Notes: a model not told the origin generated them from the letters alone. A stretch of DNA of 64,000 nt from Ramlibacter henchirensis (GCF_004682015.1 NZ_SMLM01000002.1:124001-188000); one strand, 5' to 3'. Positions 42,892-54,151 are shown, counted from the first letter of the stretch. Program-made: numbers and translations.

Positions 42892-43734
42892 TCACCGGGT
42901 TGCCCGACACTTGGGAAACGTGGAGCAGCCCCAGAACTGCGAACCGGCGTGCGGTCCAGTTCGCGCGGTGCGACGCACCATCGCAGCATTGCACTTCGGA
43001 CACTGAGGCGCACCGCCCGACATCTCGCGGGGCGCACCGACAGCTGCAGGACGGGCTTCGGCAAGCGACCGCCGCGCCTGCTCAATCAAGCCGAACAGCT
43101 TCGGGCCGTCGACGAGCCTGATGTTTCTCCCTTCGGCGAACGCGCGCGCGTCGGAACTGAATCGACCGGACGTGACAACGAAACCCGCCGTGGCCCCGCG
43201 CGCCGCCATGACGCCGAACAACTCCCGCACTACCTGCACGCCGACCTGCGTGGCCTTCCATTGCTTGCACTGCACCAGCGACGTCTCCGTTCCTTTCCGT
43301 AGAACGAGATCGACACCTCCATCCGGCCCTGCAGCTCCGGTCTCCAGCACGGAATAGCCCTGCAGGCGGAATGCTTCACCAACCAGCAACTCGAACTCTT
43401 TCCAGCTGATGCCGTTGAGCGCTTCGACCGACTGCGCGGCCACTCCGATCACCAGGTCTTCGCGCCTGCGGCGGCCGATGAAGGAAATCAACGCCGCCAC
43501 GAGGCAGAGAAACGGGACGAAGTACTGGCCGACTGAGGCAAAAGTCGCCAGCAAGGTTTGCGTCACCAGCTGGCCGACCTGTCCGGGTGAAGCGACGGCA
43601 CTGGGAGACATCGCCATTCGGTGCAGCAAAAGGTAGAAGACCAGCGCCAACACGACACCGCCCCACCAAGGCAACAACGCCACCACTTCCACGAAATCGT
43701 CCGCAACGCTTTGGCTGCGTCTTCTCCTGCCCAT
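42892..43734 (-). CDS. Membrane-anchored Mrr-type restriction endonuclease with C4 zinc ribbon (copy 1)
   Basis: A 280-residue protein with a strong GGAGGAG ribosome site 5 bases before ATG 43734. Two TM helices lie at about 18-38 and 70-87. An Mrr-cat/REase fold follows at 105-215: FELLVGEAFRLQGY, PDGGVDLVL with Asp142, and VQCKQWK with Gln155 and Lys157 as the catalytic D-QxK. A topoisomerase-type zinc ribbon (Cys245, Cys248, Cys270, Cys276; FWGCSTFPKCR) ends the protein. It would cleave or bind DNA near the membrane. Base composition is visibly less GC-rich than its neighbours, consistent with transfer. Confidence 0.85.
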   Translation of the reverse strand: MGRRRRSQSVADDFVEVVALLPWWGGVVLALVFYLLLHRMAMSPSAVASPGQVGQLVTQTLLATFASVGQYFVPFLCLVAALISFIGRRRREDLVIGVAAQSVEALNGISWKEFELLVGEAFRLQGYSVLETGAAGPDGGVDLVLRKGTETSLVQCKQWKATQVGVQVVRELFGVMAARGATAGFVVTSGRFSSDARAFAEGRNIRLVDGPKLFGLIEQARRSLAEARPAAVGAPREMSGGAPQCPKCNAAMVRRTARTGPHAGSQFWGCSTFPKCRATR

Positions 43735-43847
43735 TTTTCTCCTCCCGAGTGAACGCGCGGGCATGGTAGCGGCGCGAGGACCTGGCCGGAAGGGCGAGCC
43801 TCTGGCCGATGGATCTGCGCCACACACGTGGCAGCACAATCCCGTGC

Positions 43848-44489
43848 ATGCGATCACAAGGAACGGTCGTGCGCTGGGACGACGCACGAGGCTTCGGCTT
43901 CATCCGGGGCACCCAGGGAGGCCAGGACATTTTCTTCCACGTCCGCGACTTCCGGACGGCGTCGGGCCATGCACCCCGCATCGGGCTCGACGTCGCTTTC
44001 GAACAGATCCAGGTCGGCGGGAAAGGACCGCGCGCCGTGGCCGTGCAGCCGGCCGGCGCTTCCGTGCAAGCTGCGACAAAGCCTGCACCGTCCGCCAAAG
44101 CGCATCGAGCCAACCCTCGGTCCTCCTCCGCGGGTCCATCCAGCGGCGCATGGCTGGTGCTGCCTCTGATGGCCGCGTATGCAGCCGTGCTGGGCTGGGG
44201 TGTCTGGCACCAGAAGCTCGCGTGGTGGATCTTCGCGGCTTCGCCTCTCATCAACCTGCTCGCATTCTTCGCTTACTGGCAGGACAAGCACGCAGCCGAA
44301 AAGGGCCGATGGCGCACGTCAGAAAAATTGCTGCACCTCTGGAGCCTGGCAGGCGGCTGGGGCGGCGCGTGGCTGGCGCAGCAGGTGCTTCGGCACAAGT
44401 CCCGCAAGACGTCGTTCCTGCAGGTCTACGGGTTCACCGTCGTCGCGCACTGCGCCGCGCTCGGCGCGTGGCTGCAATGGGTGCGCTGA
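43848..44489 (+). CDS. Cold-shock-domain plus DUF1294 membrane protein
   Basis: A 213-residue two-part protein. Residues 1-65 form a cold-shock nucleic-acid-binding domain with the RNP motifs GFGFI and DIFFH. After a low-complexity Ala/Pro/Ser linker, residues about 95-213 are a DUF1294 membrane domain (WLVLPLMAAYAAVLGWGVW, then WWIFAASPLINLLAFFAYWQDKHAA, EKLLHLWSLAGGWGGAWL). This fusion is common in proteobacteria but its role is unknown; RNA or DNA binding at the membrane is the simple reading. It diverges from the Mrr-type gene. A longer frame from 43809 is less likely. Confidence 0.85.
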   Translation: MRSQGTVVRWDDARGFGFIRGTQGGQDIFFHVRDFRTASGHAPRIGLDVAFEQIQVGGKGPRAVAVQPAGASVQAATKPAPSAKAHRANPRSSSAGPSSGAWLVLPLMAAYAAVLGWGVWHQKLAWWIFAASPLINLLAFFAYWQDKHAAEKGRWRTSEKLLHLWSLAGGWGGAWLAQQVLRHKSRKTSFLQVYGFTVVAHCAALGAWLQWVR

Positions 44490-44505
44490 ACGCTGCGCCG
44501 TTCGC

Positions 44506-45684
44506 TCACTCCAGCGGCAACGACATCGACACCCCCGCCCGCCAGGCAGGATCGACCCCGACGCGCCGCGAAAGGTCCATGCGCATGCGCACCTGCCGCG
44601 TGAGGTCCAGCTCGCTGCCGAGCGCCAGAGTGGACTCCGGCGCGACGGCGTCCCACGCCATGCGGCGGGCCAGGCTGGCTTCGGCGCTGGCACGGCGCGT
44701 GAGTTGCACGCGCGTGTCCAGCCGCACGCCTTCGCGCGCCTCCGCGCCGCCGGTGGGCGAGCGGAATTCGCGGTCGGCCGCCGCATAGGACAGGCGCCAG
44801 CGCAGCCGCTCGCCGGGGCTGACGAGGCCGATGCCCCAGCGCTGGCCGCTGCCTTCGGGCGCGGTCGATTGCGCGGTCAACGCCTGCAGCGCGGTGCCGC
44901 CGCCAAGCTGCTGCAGGAGTTCGAATCCCTGCGCGCTTTGCGTCGACGTCCACTCGGCGCGCGCTTCCGCCGTGAGGCCCTCGAACAGCCCTGCACGGTA
45001 GGCGGCGGCGCCGAACCCCTGTCCATAGCGCCGGTCGGTCGTGTCCCAGCCTTCGCGCAAGCGCCCGATCTGCACTTCGTAGTCGGTGGCGCCCGCTCGC
45101 AAGGGCTGCGGGTCGCCAGGAGTCGGTGCGGAGGGGCCGCCGCCCGTAGGCATGAGACGCCGCGCTTCGGCGCGCCAGCGCTCTTCCCAGCCGACGCTCG
45201 GGTGCAGGCCCAGGAACGCGGGCGCGGCGACGGGCACCGGGTCCGCACGCAGCGGCTCACGCAAGGTCACGGCGCGGCCGAAACGCAGGCCGGTGATGCG
45301 CGCGGGCGGACTCCAGCCGGCGCCGCCGGTGTAGCCGTCGCCCACGACCATGCGGCCCAGCGGGCCGGGCGCAGGCATGTCCCAACTCGCATCGACGCCG
45401 CCGACGGGTTGGTCCAGCGTCCCTGGGGCGATGCGCACCTGCGTGCGCAGGCGGGTCGGTCCGGCTTCGACTTCGCCTTGCAGCAACAGCCGGCCCTGCT
45501 GTCCTTCGCGCGGCGGCACCAGCTCGTAGCGCAGTTGCACGTCGGGCGTCTCGAGCGAGCCGCTCGCCGATTCGGGCGGGGGCGGCGTTTCGGCCTGTGC
45601 CATGCCCGAAAGCACCGCGGCCAGGGCGGCGCACAGCGGACGGCAAGGGGACCAGATCGATCGCGGCATGGCAGTCCGTCCCAT
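44506..45684 (-). CDS. Orphan outer-membrane usher-like protein, half length
   Basis: A 392-residue exported protein with a Sec signal (PLCAALAAVLSGMAQA). The first third resembles the start of a fimbrial usher barrel (MPAPGPLGRMVVGDGYTGG, ARITGLRFGRAVTLREPL, PVAAPAFLG). The rest resembles the usher barrel strands (GRLREGWDTTDRRYGQGFGA, AYRAGLFEGLTAEARAEW, repeated alternating strands to the end). True ushers are about 800 residues with plug and C-terminal domains, which are absent. No chaperone or pilin gene is near. An alternative start at 45669 is possible. Confidence 0.55.
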   Translation of the reverse strand: MGRTAMPRSIWSPCRPLCAALAAVLSGMAQAETPPPPESASGSLETPDVQLRYELVPPREGQQGRLLLQGEVEAGPTRLRTQVRIAPGTLDQPVGGVDASWDMPAPGPLGRMVVGDGYTGGAGWSPPARITGLRFGRAVTLREPLRADPVPVAAPAFLGLHPSVGWEERWRAEARRLMPTGGGPSAPTPGDPQPLRAGATDYEVQIGRLREGWDTTDRRYGQGFGAAAYRAGLFEGLTAEARAEWTSTQSAQGFELLQQLGGGTALQALTAQSTAPEGSGQRWGIGLVSPGERLRWRLSYAAADREFRSPTGGAEAREGVRLDTRVQLTRRASAEASLARRMAWDAVAPESTLALGSELDLTRQVRMRMDLSRRVGVDPAWRAGVSMSLPLE

Positions 45685-45828
45685 GCTAGGCCTGCCGTTG
45701 CGGCCTGCTCGTCTGTGACAAAGCCTTGCGGCCTGCTCCGCGGCAACCGTGGCATAGAGCACGGCGAGGTCCCGCGGCCTGTTGCGGGCGCGCAATAAGG
45801 AAGGACAGGTAAGGCGAAAGTGCTCGGC

Positions 45829-48087
<2,259 letters not shown>

Positions 48088-48145
48088 GGCGGCGCGTGCG
48101 CCGCGCGCAAGGCGCGCGGCGACCCGGCCAATCTACCGAAGCTGC

Positions 48146-48171
48146 GCGGCGCCGTCGTAGGACGGCGCCGC
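48146..48171. repeat. Perfect 11-bp hairpin between VOC and hybrid-kinase genes
   Basis: GCGGCGCCGTC (48146-48156) and GACGGCGCCGC (48161-48171) form a perfect stem with loop GTAG. On the reverse strand it lies after the VOC stop (48193) and before the kinase start (48087). No T-run follows, so it may attenuate or separate the two transcripts rather than terminate fully. Confidence 0.45.
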
Positions 48172-48192
48172 CGTCGCGTTGGGACGACGGGC

Positions 48193-48612
48193 TCAGACGC
48201 CCTGCTGCCCGCCGCCGACCATCCAGGGCGTGCCGAAGCGGTCGGTGAGCATGCCGAAGGCTTCGGCCCAGAAGGTCTTGCCCATGGGCATCGTCACCGT
48301 GCCGCCGTTGGCGAGCGTGTCGAACACCCGGCGCGCTTCGGCGGCTGTCGGGTAGTTGAGGGCCAGCGCGAAACCCGACATCGGCTTGTGCATGCCTTCG
48401 GGCGAGTCCGACGCCATCAGCATGCGGCCATCGGGCAGCACCACGCAGGCGTGCATCACCCGGTTGGGGTCGCCCGGCGGGCAGGATCCCGGCTCGGGCG
48501 ACTGCGCGTAGCTCATCATCATTTCCATCTTCCCGCCGAGCGTGCGTTCATAGAAGCGCATCGCTTCGGCGCAGTCGCCGTCGAAGAAGAGATAGCTGTC
48601 GAGGGTGGGCAT
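48193..48612 (-). CDS. VOC-family (PhnB/glyoxalase-like) protein
   Basis: A 139-residue protein with AGGAGAA 5 bases before ATG 48612. The pattern SYLFFDGDCAEAMRFYERTLGGKMEMMMSY, the central PNRVMHACVVLPDGRMLMASDS and MGKTFWAEAFGMLTDRFGTPWMV matches the PhnB-type vicinal-oxygen-chelate family. Members bind metal and diverse small ligands and many have no known substrate. It is divergent from the DsrE gene. Confidence 0.88.
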   Translation of the reverse strand: MPTLDSYLFFDGDCAEAMRFYERTLGGKMEMMMSYAQSPEPGSCPPGDPNRVMHACVVLPDGRMLMASDSPEGMHKPMSGFALALNYPTAAEARRVFDTLANGGTVTMPMGKTFWAEAFGMLTDRFGTPWMVGGGQQGV

Positions 48613-48786
48613 GGCGTTCTCCTGTGCGTTGGGATGGAAGAGCAGCCGGGCTCGCGCCTCGGCTCCTCTGCGCATGAACGACGAACGAGGACCCCGGAAA
48701 TCGACATGCGGCCCGGTGGCGGCCGCTTGCGGCTTCGGGGGGCCGGCCGGATGATCCGCGCCCCACTTCCTTCAAGGAGTCTCCCC

Positions 48787-49155
48787 ATGAACCAGGACAC
48801 CCGTGAACTCGTCGTGCTGATGACACGAGGCACCGACCACGAACTGTCGTCGGTCGCTTTCACGATCGCGTGCGGCGGCATCACCGCCGGGCTGAAGGTG
48901 ACGGCGTTCCTGACGAGCTCGGCCGTGGACCTGGTGCGCAAGAAGGCGGTGGACACGACGCACGTGCAGCCGATGGATCCTCTGCGGCAGCTGGTGCAGG
49001 ACTTCGTCTCGCGCGGCGGCACGCTGGTCGCCTGCCCGCCGTGCGTGAAGGCGCGCGGCTACGTGCAGGAGGACTTCATCGAGGGCGTGCAGATCGCCGG
49101 CGCCAGCGTGATCCACGAGAAGTTCAAGGCCGGCGCGGCGAGCCTGAGCTTCTGA
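48787..49155 (+). CDS. DsrE-family protein
   Basis: A 122-residue protein with AAGGAG 8 bases upstream of ATG 48787. It has the DsrE/DsrF fold pattern ELVVLMTRGTDHELSSVAFTIACGG and TAFLTSSAVDLVRKK, and a redox-type CPPC (Cys83, Cys86) in VACPPCVKARGY. DsrE-like proteins handle persulfides or act as small redox proteins, and this stand-alone form is cytosolic. It is divergent from the VOC gene. Sulfur-transfer function is plausible but not shown. Confidence 0.85.
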   Translation: MNQDTRELVVLMTRGTDHELSSVAFTIACGGITAGLKVTAFLTSSAVDLVRKKAVDTTHVQPMDPLRQLVQDFVSRGGTLVACPPCVKARGYVQEDFIEGVQIAGASVIHEKFKAGAASLSF

Positions 49156-49167
49156 GTCCGGCGCGGA

Positions 49168-49536
49168 TCAGCAGCGCATCTCCCGGTACTTCACGCGCTG
49201 GATCGCGACGTCGCCGAGCTCCTCCTGGGTCGGAGCGGGCTTGGACTTCAGCCGCGCCTCTTCGCGGCGGATGGAGCTTTCCAGCTCGGCGCATTTCCGG
49301 CGCGCCTCGGGCGGCAGCTGCGCGCGGTTCATCGCCTTCGCCCGGTCCTGCGGCACGGGCGCTTCGTACGTCTTGGACACGCGGCGCGAGCCCATCGGCG
49401 CCGCCGCGCAGGGCGCGTGCGAGTAGGTGTGGTCGTTGCACTTGTAGACCGGCTGCTGCCAGCCTTCCTGGGCCAGCACGGACCCGGCGGGGAGCAGGAA
49501 CGCAGCGGACAAGAGGGTGAGGCGAAGGTTCGGCAT
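49168..49536 (-). CDS. Exported DUF4124-like protein
   Basis: A 122-residue periplasmic protein with a Sec signal (LRLTLLSAAFLLPAGSVLAQ). The mature part begins with the VYKCNDHTYSHAPC pattern of DUF4124-type domains (two Cys), followed by a charged helical region (RKCAELESSIRREEARLK) and a C-terminal Cys. It is convergent with the DsrE gene. The role is unknown. ATG 49536 was preferred because the longer frame to 49668 adds no signal. Confidence 0.75.
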   Translation of the reverse strand: MPNLRLTLLSAAFLLPAGSVLAQEGWQQPVYKCNDHTYSHAPCAAAPMGSRRVSKTYEAPVPQDRAKAMNRAQLPPEARRKCAELESSIRREEARLKSKPAPTQEELGDVAIQRVKYREMRC

Positions 49537-49811
49537 GGCAACTCCCGGAAAACGGCTGAGCTTGATCCTGCCAACAGCGCCAGCTCCAAAGGTCCGGCAA
49601 GTGCAACGCATCGTGGAAGGCGAAAGAAATTGGTGAGGAATGTAACGAGGCTCTGCCGTACGTCGCACCGAGGCAACTCTTCAGGTGGTTCCCCGCGTCG
49701 TGCCGCGGAGCGCATCGGGTCTTACCCGCAGACCTGCACTATCTTGCTTCAGGAGATTCCTCGATCACCGAACCGTTGCCAGCGGCCGCCGCCTGCGCGA
49801 GACTGTGCCGC

Positions 49812-50210
49812 ATGGCTCACCTCAACGAAACGCTGCTGGTCGTCGACGGCCACGCGGATTGCCGCGAGACGCTGGCCATGGCGCTGGAGTTCTGCGGCTA
49901 CACCGTGTGCACCGCCGCCACGAGCCATGAAGCGCTGGTCTGGCTGCGCGACCGCACGCCGCGCGCCATCCTGGTCGACACCCACCTGCTCGGCGGTTGC
50001 GGGCTGGACGTGGCCCGCGTGCTGCGAGCCAATCCCCGGTTCGACCGCACGCGCATCGTGCTCACCGGCACCTGGTTCACGCCGCAGGACCGCGCCTGCG
50101 CTGCCGCGGTGCCGGTGGATGAGGTCTGGATCAAGCCGATCGACTTCGGCGAACTGGTGCGCCAGCTTTCCCTGGCCCTGGCGTGCACCGCCGACGACTC
50201 CCGCCGCTGA
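49812..50210 (+). CDS. Single-domain response-regulator receiver
   Basis: A 132-residue lone receiver domain. Phosphoacceptor Asp56 lies in ILVDTHLLGG, Thr85 in VLTG and Lys108 in WIKPID. The acidic pair that binds Mg2+ is reduced to Asp12-Gly13 (VVDGHAD) instead of two acidic residues, which could weaken phosphorylation. There is no output domain. The Mrr-type nuclease gene begins 7 bases after its stop, and the large PAS kinase is convergent just beyond. A start at 49776 (TTG) is possible. Confidence 0.82.
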   Translation: MAHLNETLLVVDGHADCRETLAMALEFCGYTVCTAATSHEALVWLRDRTPRAILVDTHLLGGCGLDVARVLRANPRFDRTRIVLTGTWFTPQDRACAAAVPVDEVWIKPIDFGELVRQLSLALACTADDSRR

Positions 50211-50217
50211 TCCCCGC

Positions 50218-51123
50218 ATGGCCAGGAAGTCTCGCGGCCGGCACTTCTCCGACACCCTGCTGGGCACGGCCGTCACGCTGTTCGGCCTGGGCATCCTGCT
50301 GCTTCTGATCCGCTCGATGCTGGGCGACTCTTCCAGCGAGATGCTGCAGGCCGTCATCAAGGGCGTGTCGGCGCCCGCCCCGGTGGTGCTGCTGGCCGGC
50401 CTGGTGCTCGGGGCCGTGGGTTTCGCGCTCAAGCCGCGTGCGAGCCTCGCGCGCCGGGCCGCGGAGCCCACGTTCTTCCCGGCCGATTCGACCGACTTCA
50501 TCGGCACCATGACGCCGCCGGCCGAGTTCGAGGAGGCGCCGCCGCACCGGGGCGAGCGGCAGCCGCCGCGGGCCTGGGGCGCGCAGGTGTTCCAGGACAT
50601 CGAGTGGCGGCGCTTCGAATCGCTGTGCTCCAGGCTCTTCACGCAGGCCGGGTTCGACGTCCGACCGCAGTCGCATGGTCCCGAGGGCGGCGTCGACATC
50701 TGGCTGCATTCGCGCAGCGCGCAAGGGCCGATCGGTGTGGTGCAGTGCAAGCACTGGCGCGTGCGGCCGGTGGGCGTGCAGCAGTTGCGCGAGTTCGTGT
50801 CGCTGATGGCCTCGCACAACCTGGCGCGCGGCACCTACATCACCACGTCGACCTTCACCGCCGATGCCCTGCGGTTCGCCCGCGAGCGCGGCATCGACAC
50901 GCTGGATGGCGAGGGGCTGCTGCAGCTGATCGCGCAGCGCTCGTCCGAGCAGCAGCAATCCCTGCTGGCGCACGCCTACGAAGGCGAGTACTGGCGGCCC
51001 ACCTGCGGCAGCTGCGGGTTGAAGATGGTCGAGGTCAGCCCGCGCACGGGCGGCGCGGGCTTCTGGGGCTGCGCCGACCTGCCGCGCTGCCGCTTCACGC
51101 TGCCGGTGGTGCCGCAGGCCTGA
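50218..51123 (+). CDS. Membrane-anchored Mrr-type restriction endonuclease with C4 zinc ribbon (copy 2)
   Basis: A 301-residue protein with the same architecture as the protein at 42892-43734. TM1 is about 12-32 and TM2 53-72. A low-complexity linker leads to the Mrr/REase fold at 125-240: FESLCSRLFTQAGFDV, PEGGVDIWL with Asp160, and VQCKHWR with Gln176 and Lys178. The terminal zinc ribbon has Cys263, Cys266, Cys285 and Cys291 (FWGCADLPRCR). Sequence similarity to copy 1 is moderate, so this is an old paralogue or separate acquisition. It appears cotranscribed with the receiver 7 bases upstream. Confidence 0.85.
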   Translation: MARKSRGRHFSDTLLGTAVTLFGLGILLLLIRSMLGDSSSEMLQAVIKGVSAPAPVVLLAGLVLGAVGFALKPRASLARRAAEPTFFPADSTDFIGTMTPPAEFEEAPPHRGERQPPRAWGAQVFQDIEWRRFESLCSRLFTQAGFDVRPQSHGPEGGVDIWLHSRSAQGPIGVVQCKHWRVRPVGVQQLREFVSLMASHNLARGTYITTSTFTADALRFARERGIDTLDGEGLLQLIAQRSSEQQQSLLAHAYEGEYWRPTCGSCGLKMVEVSPRTGGAGFWGCADLPRCRFTLPVVPQA

Positions 51124-51156
51124 CGGCGGCGCTCATCGCGGCTGCCCGCGCCGCGC

Positions 51157-54051
51157 TTATGCGGGAACGGAAGCCGCCGCCGCGGGCACCGGCATCGTGA
51201 ACCGGAACGTGGCGCCCCGGCCCGGCTCGCCCTCGCCGCGCACCGCCCCGCCCTGGCGCTGGATCGCGCGCGCCACCGTCGCCAGGCCGATGCCCGTGCC
51301 GGGGAACTCGTCCTGCCGGTGCAGGCGCTGGAAGGTGCCGAACAGCTTGTCGGCGTGCTCCATCTCGAAGCCGGCGCCGTTGTCCCGCACGTAGAACTCG
51401 CCGCGCGCCACCGAGCCGCCGACGACGATCTCCGGTCGCTCCCGGCAGGCGGTGAACTTCCAGGCGTTGCCCAGCAGGTTCTCCATCACCGAGCGCATCA
51501 GGCGCACGTCGCCCAGCACCACCAGTCCGGGCTCGACCCTCCAGCGAAGCTGGCGCCCGGGCGATCCGGCTTGCAGGCCCTCGAGGATCTCGGTGGCGAT
51601 GGCGCTCAGGTCGACCCGGCCGCGCACGACCTCCGCCTGCGACACCTCCGCCAGCGACAGCAGGCCCTGCACCAGTTGCACCATCTCTTCGGCGTTCGCC
51701 TGGATGCGCTGCAGGAAGTGCTCGGCCTTCGAGCCCGAGGGCAGCGGCCCGAGCTCGCGCTCCAGCAACTGGGCGAACGAGCCGATGCGCTGCAGCGGCG
51801 ACTGCAGGTCGTGCGAGACCGAGTAGGAGAAGGAGCGCAGTTGCTCGTTGGCCAGCCGCAGCGCGGCCTCGTTGGCCATCAGGTCGGTGATGTCGGCGTC
51901 GATGCCCACCCAGAACGCGATACGCCCGTCCTCGCCGCGCACCGGCGTCGCGCGGTACGACGTCGTGTGGAACGTGCCATCGCGCGCGCGGATGCGCCGC
52001 GTGCCCTGGAACACGCTGCCGTCGTCGCGGCAGCGGGCCCAGTTGGCGCTGACCACCGGCAGGTCGTCCGGGTGCAGCACTTCCCGCCATTCCCAGCCTG
52101 TCCATCGCGGGGGCTCGCCGCCCACCAGCTCGTACCAGGCCGGACTGAAGAACATGGCGCGGCCGCGCGGGTCGACGGTCCAGATCGGCAGCGGAGCCTG
52201 TTCGGCCAATGTGCGGAACAGCGCCTCCTGCCGCTGCAGCTCGCGCGTGCGCTGCGTGATGCGCTCCTCCAGCGTGGCGTTGAGCTCGCGGATCTCCGCC
52301 AGCATGCGCACGCGCTGGGTGACGTCCTGCTGCGCGCCCTGCAGCCGCACGACGCGGCCGGTGGCATCACGCACCGGCTGGCCGATGGAGCGGATCCAGG
52401 CTTCACGGCCGGTCGCCGTGCGGACGCGGCCTTCCATGTCGAAGGGCTCGCCCTCCTCCATGCAACGCTGGAACGCACGTTGCGCATTGGCGCGGCCGGC
52501 GGGGTGGATGAAGCCATTGACCTCGCTGAGCGTCAGCGAGGCGCCGGGCGGCAGGTCGAGCATCGCGGCTGCGATGTCCGAGAGGAAGATCCGGCCGCTG
52601 CCCGGGTCCAGCTCCCAGCTGCCCAGGCGCGCGAGCTGCCCGGCCAGCCGCATCATGTCGGCCTGGCCCTGCAGCTGCTCCTGCGCCATCTTGAGTTCGT
52701 GGATGTCGGTGGAGGTGCCGTACCAGGACACGATCTCGCCGGCCGAGTTGCGGTTGGGGCGCGCGCGAACCAGCTGCCAGTGGTCGGTGCCGTCGCCGTA
52801 ACGCAGCCGCACTTCCGCCTGCACGGGCTCGCCGGACGCGAGGCCGAATGCCATCTCCGCTTCGGCGCGAACAGCGTCTTCCGGGTGGACGAGCTGAGGC
52901 CAGCGCACGCCGCACGCTTCCTCCGTTTCGCGCCCCGTCACGTCGGACCAGCACTGGTTGACGAACTCCACCACGCCGTCGGAGTTGGTGATGAACACGA
53001 TCTGCGGCATGGCCTGCGCCAGCTCGCCGAAGCGCTGTTCCAGGTGATGGCGGCGCGCGGCTTGCCGCTGCAGCTGCAGCGCCAGCGCCGTGGCCGCGAG
53101 CACCGACAGCAGCCAGATGCCGCCCGTGAGCACGGCGAAACGCCGCCAGGGCGCCAGCAGGTTGGCGTAGGAGGATCCCACCATCACGACCAGCTGCGGA
53201 TACGCCGGCGCCGTCCGGTAGGCCACCAGGCGATCAGTGTCGTCGATGGGGCTGGGGCGATGGAACAGCCCTTCGGGCGCGGCCGGCAGCCACTCGGTGA
53301 ACAGCGGCGCGTGCGAGAAGTCGCGGCCGAGCATGGATTCGTCCGGCGGACTGCGCATCAGCAGCTGGCCATTTCGGTGCAGCAGGCTCACGACGCCGCC
53401 GCTGCCGACGTCCAGCCCGCTCCACACCGACTGGAAGTAGGTCGGCTCGATGGCCGCGACGATGACGCCCTGGAAGCGGCCCGCTTCGTCGCGCAGCGCG
53501 CGCGAAACCGTCATCTGCAGGCGGCCGGTGGCGCGGCTGCGAATCGTCGCACTGACGTAGGCGGTGGGCAGCCCGCTGGCCGCCCTGGGAGCGAGAAAGT
53601 ATTCGCGATCGCGTCCGGTGGGCTTGCCCGATGCGCCTTCGCTGTGGTGGATCACGCTGCCTTCGGCATCGGTCACCCAGAGCGCGCGCACATACGGCAG
53701 GTCCTTGAGTTCGGTGCGCAGCAGGGTGTCGCCGCCACTGCCCTCGAGCCGGCCTTCCTCGGCGGCATCGTGCAACCGGTGTTCGGCGGATTGCAGGCGC
53801 TGGTCGACCGCCTGGATGCTGCGGACGGTCTGCTCGGTGATGACGCGCGCCAACGCCGTCGTGATCTGCTCGCCCCAGCGCACCGCCTCGCCGCGCAGCA
53901 GCCACAGCGCGGTGGCGAGCAGCACCCCGGAAACCGCTGCAAACAGCGCCAGCCATCCAAGCACGCGGCGCCGTGGCGGAGCCGCGCCGGGCACCGACAG
54001 CGACAGCACCGTGGGCCCGAAATCCGAGTTCGTGGGCGGCGTATTCCTCAT
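51157..54051 (-). CDS. Multi-PAS sensor histidine kinase
   Basis: A 964-residue inner-membrane kinase. TM1 is about 30-52, followed by a periplasmic dCACHE-like sensor (about 53-300) and TM2 near 303-325. Three PAS/PAC units follow to about residue 735 (ITNSDGVVEFVNQCWSDVTG, then GRIFLSDIAAAMLDL, then WTVDPRGRAMFFSPAWYELV). HisKA has His747 in YSVSHDLQSPLQRIGSF. HATPase (about 850-955) has ENLLGNAWKFT, DNGAGFEMEHADKLF and GTGIGLATVARAI. There is no receiver; the lone receiver at 49812 is a candidate partner by proximity. It is convergent with the nuclease gene. Confidence 0.93.
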   Translation of the reverse strand: MRNTPPTNSDFGPTVLSLSVPGAAPPRRRVLGWLALFAAVSGVLLATALWLLRGEAVRWGEQITTALARVITEQTVRSIQAVDQRLQSAEHRLHDAAEEGRLEGSGGDTLLRTELKDLPYVRALWVTDAEGSVIHHSEGASGKPTGRDREYFLAPRAASGLPTAYVSATIRSRATGRLQMTVSRALRDEAGRFQGVIVAAIEPTYFQSVWSGLDVGSGGVVSLLHRNGQLLMRSPPDESMLGRDFSHAPLFTEWLPAAPEGLFHRPSPIDDTDRLVAYRTAPAYPQLVVMVGSSYANLLAPWRRFAVLTGGIWLLSVLAATALALQLQRQAARRHHLEQRFGELAQAMPQIVFITNSDGVVEFVNQCWSDVTGRETEEACGVRWPQLVHPEDAVRAEAEMAFGLASGEPVQAEVRLRYGDGTDHWQLVRARPNRNSAGEIVSWYGTSTDIHELKMAQEQLQGQADMMRLAGQLARLGSWELDPGSGRIFLSDIAAAMLDLPPGASLTLSEVNGFIHPAGRANAQRAFQRCMEEGEPFDMEGRVRTATGREAWIRSIGQPVRDATGRVVRLQGAQQDVTQRVRMLAEIRELNATLEERITQRTRELQRQEALFRTLAEQAPLPIWTVDPRGRAMFFSPAWYELVGGEPPRWTGWEWREVLHPDDLPVVSANWARCRDDGSVFQGTRRIRARDGTFHTTSYRATPVRGEDGRIAFWVGIDADITDLMANEAALRLANEQLRSFSYSVSHDLQSPLQRIGSFAQLLERELGPLPSGSKAEHFLQRIQANAEEMVQLVQGLLSLAEVSQAEVVRGRVDLSAIATEILEGLQAGSPGRQLRWRVEPGLVVLGDVRLMRSVMENLLGNAWKFTACRERPEIVVGGSVARGEFYVRDNGAGFEMEHADKLFGTFQRLHRQDEFPGTGIGLATVARAIQRQGGAVRGEGEPGRGATFRFTMPVPAAAASVPA

Positions 54052-54151
54052 CCCTGACTTGTCATTGTTGGGCCGGGATCATGCTTGAGCGCGGAAGGCC
54101 CTGCAATGCAGGCGATGGCGTTGGGGCAACGTCTGCTAAGGTCTTCGTGAC

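Noticed and set aside
51319..54057. Long forward open frame opposite the PAS kinase
   Set aside because: It lies antisense to a kinase with intact catalytic motifs and has no recognisable domain.
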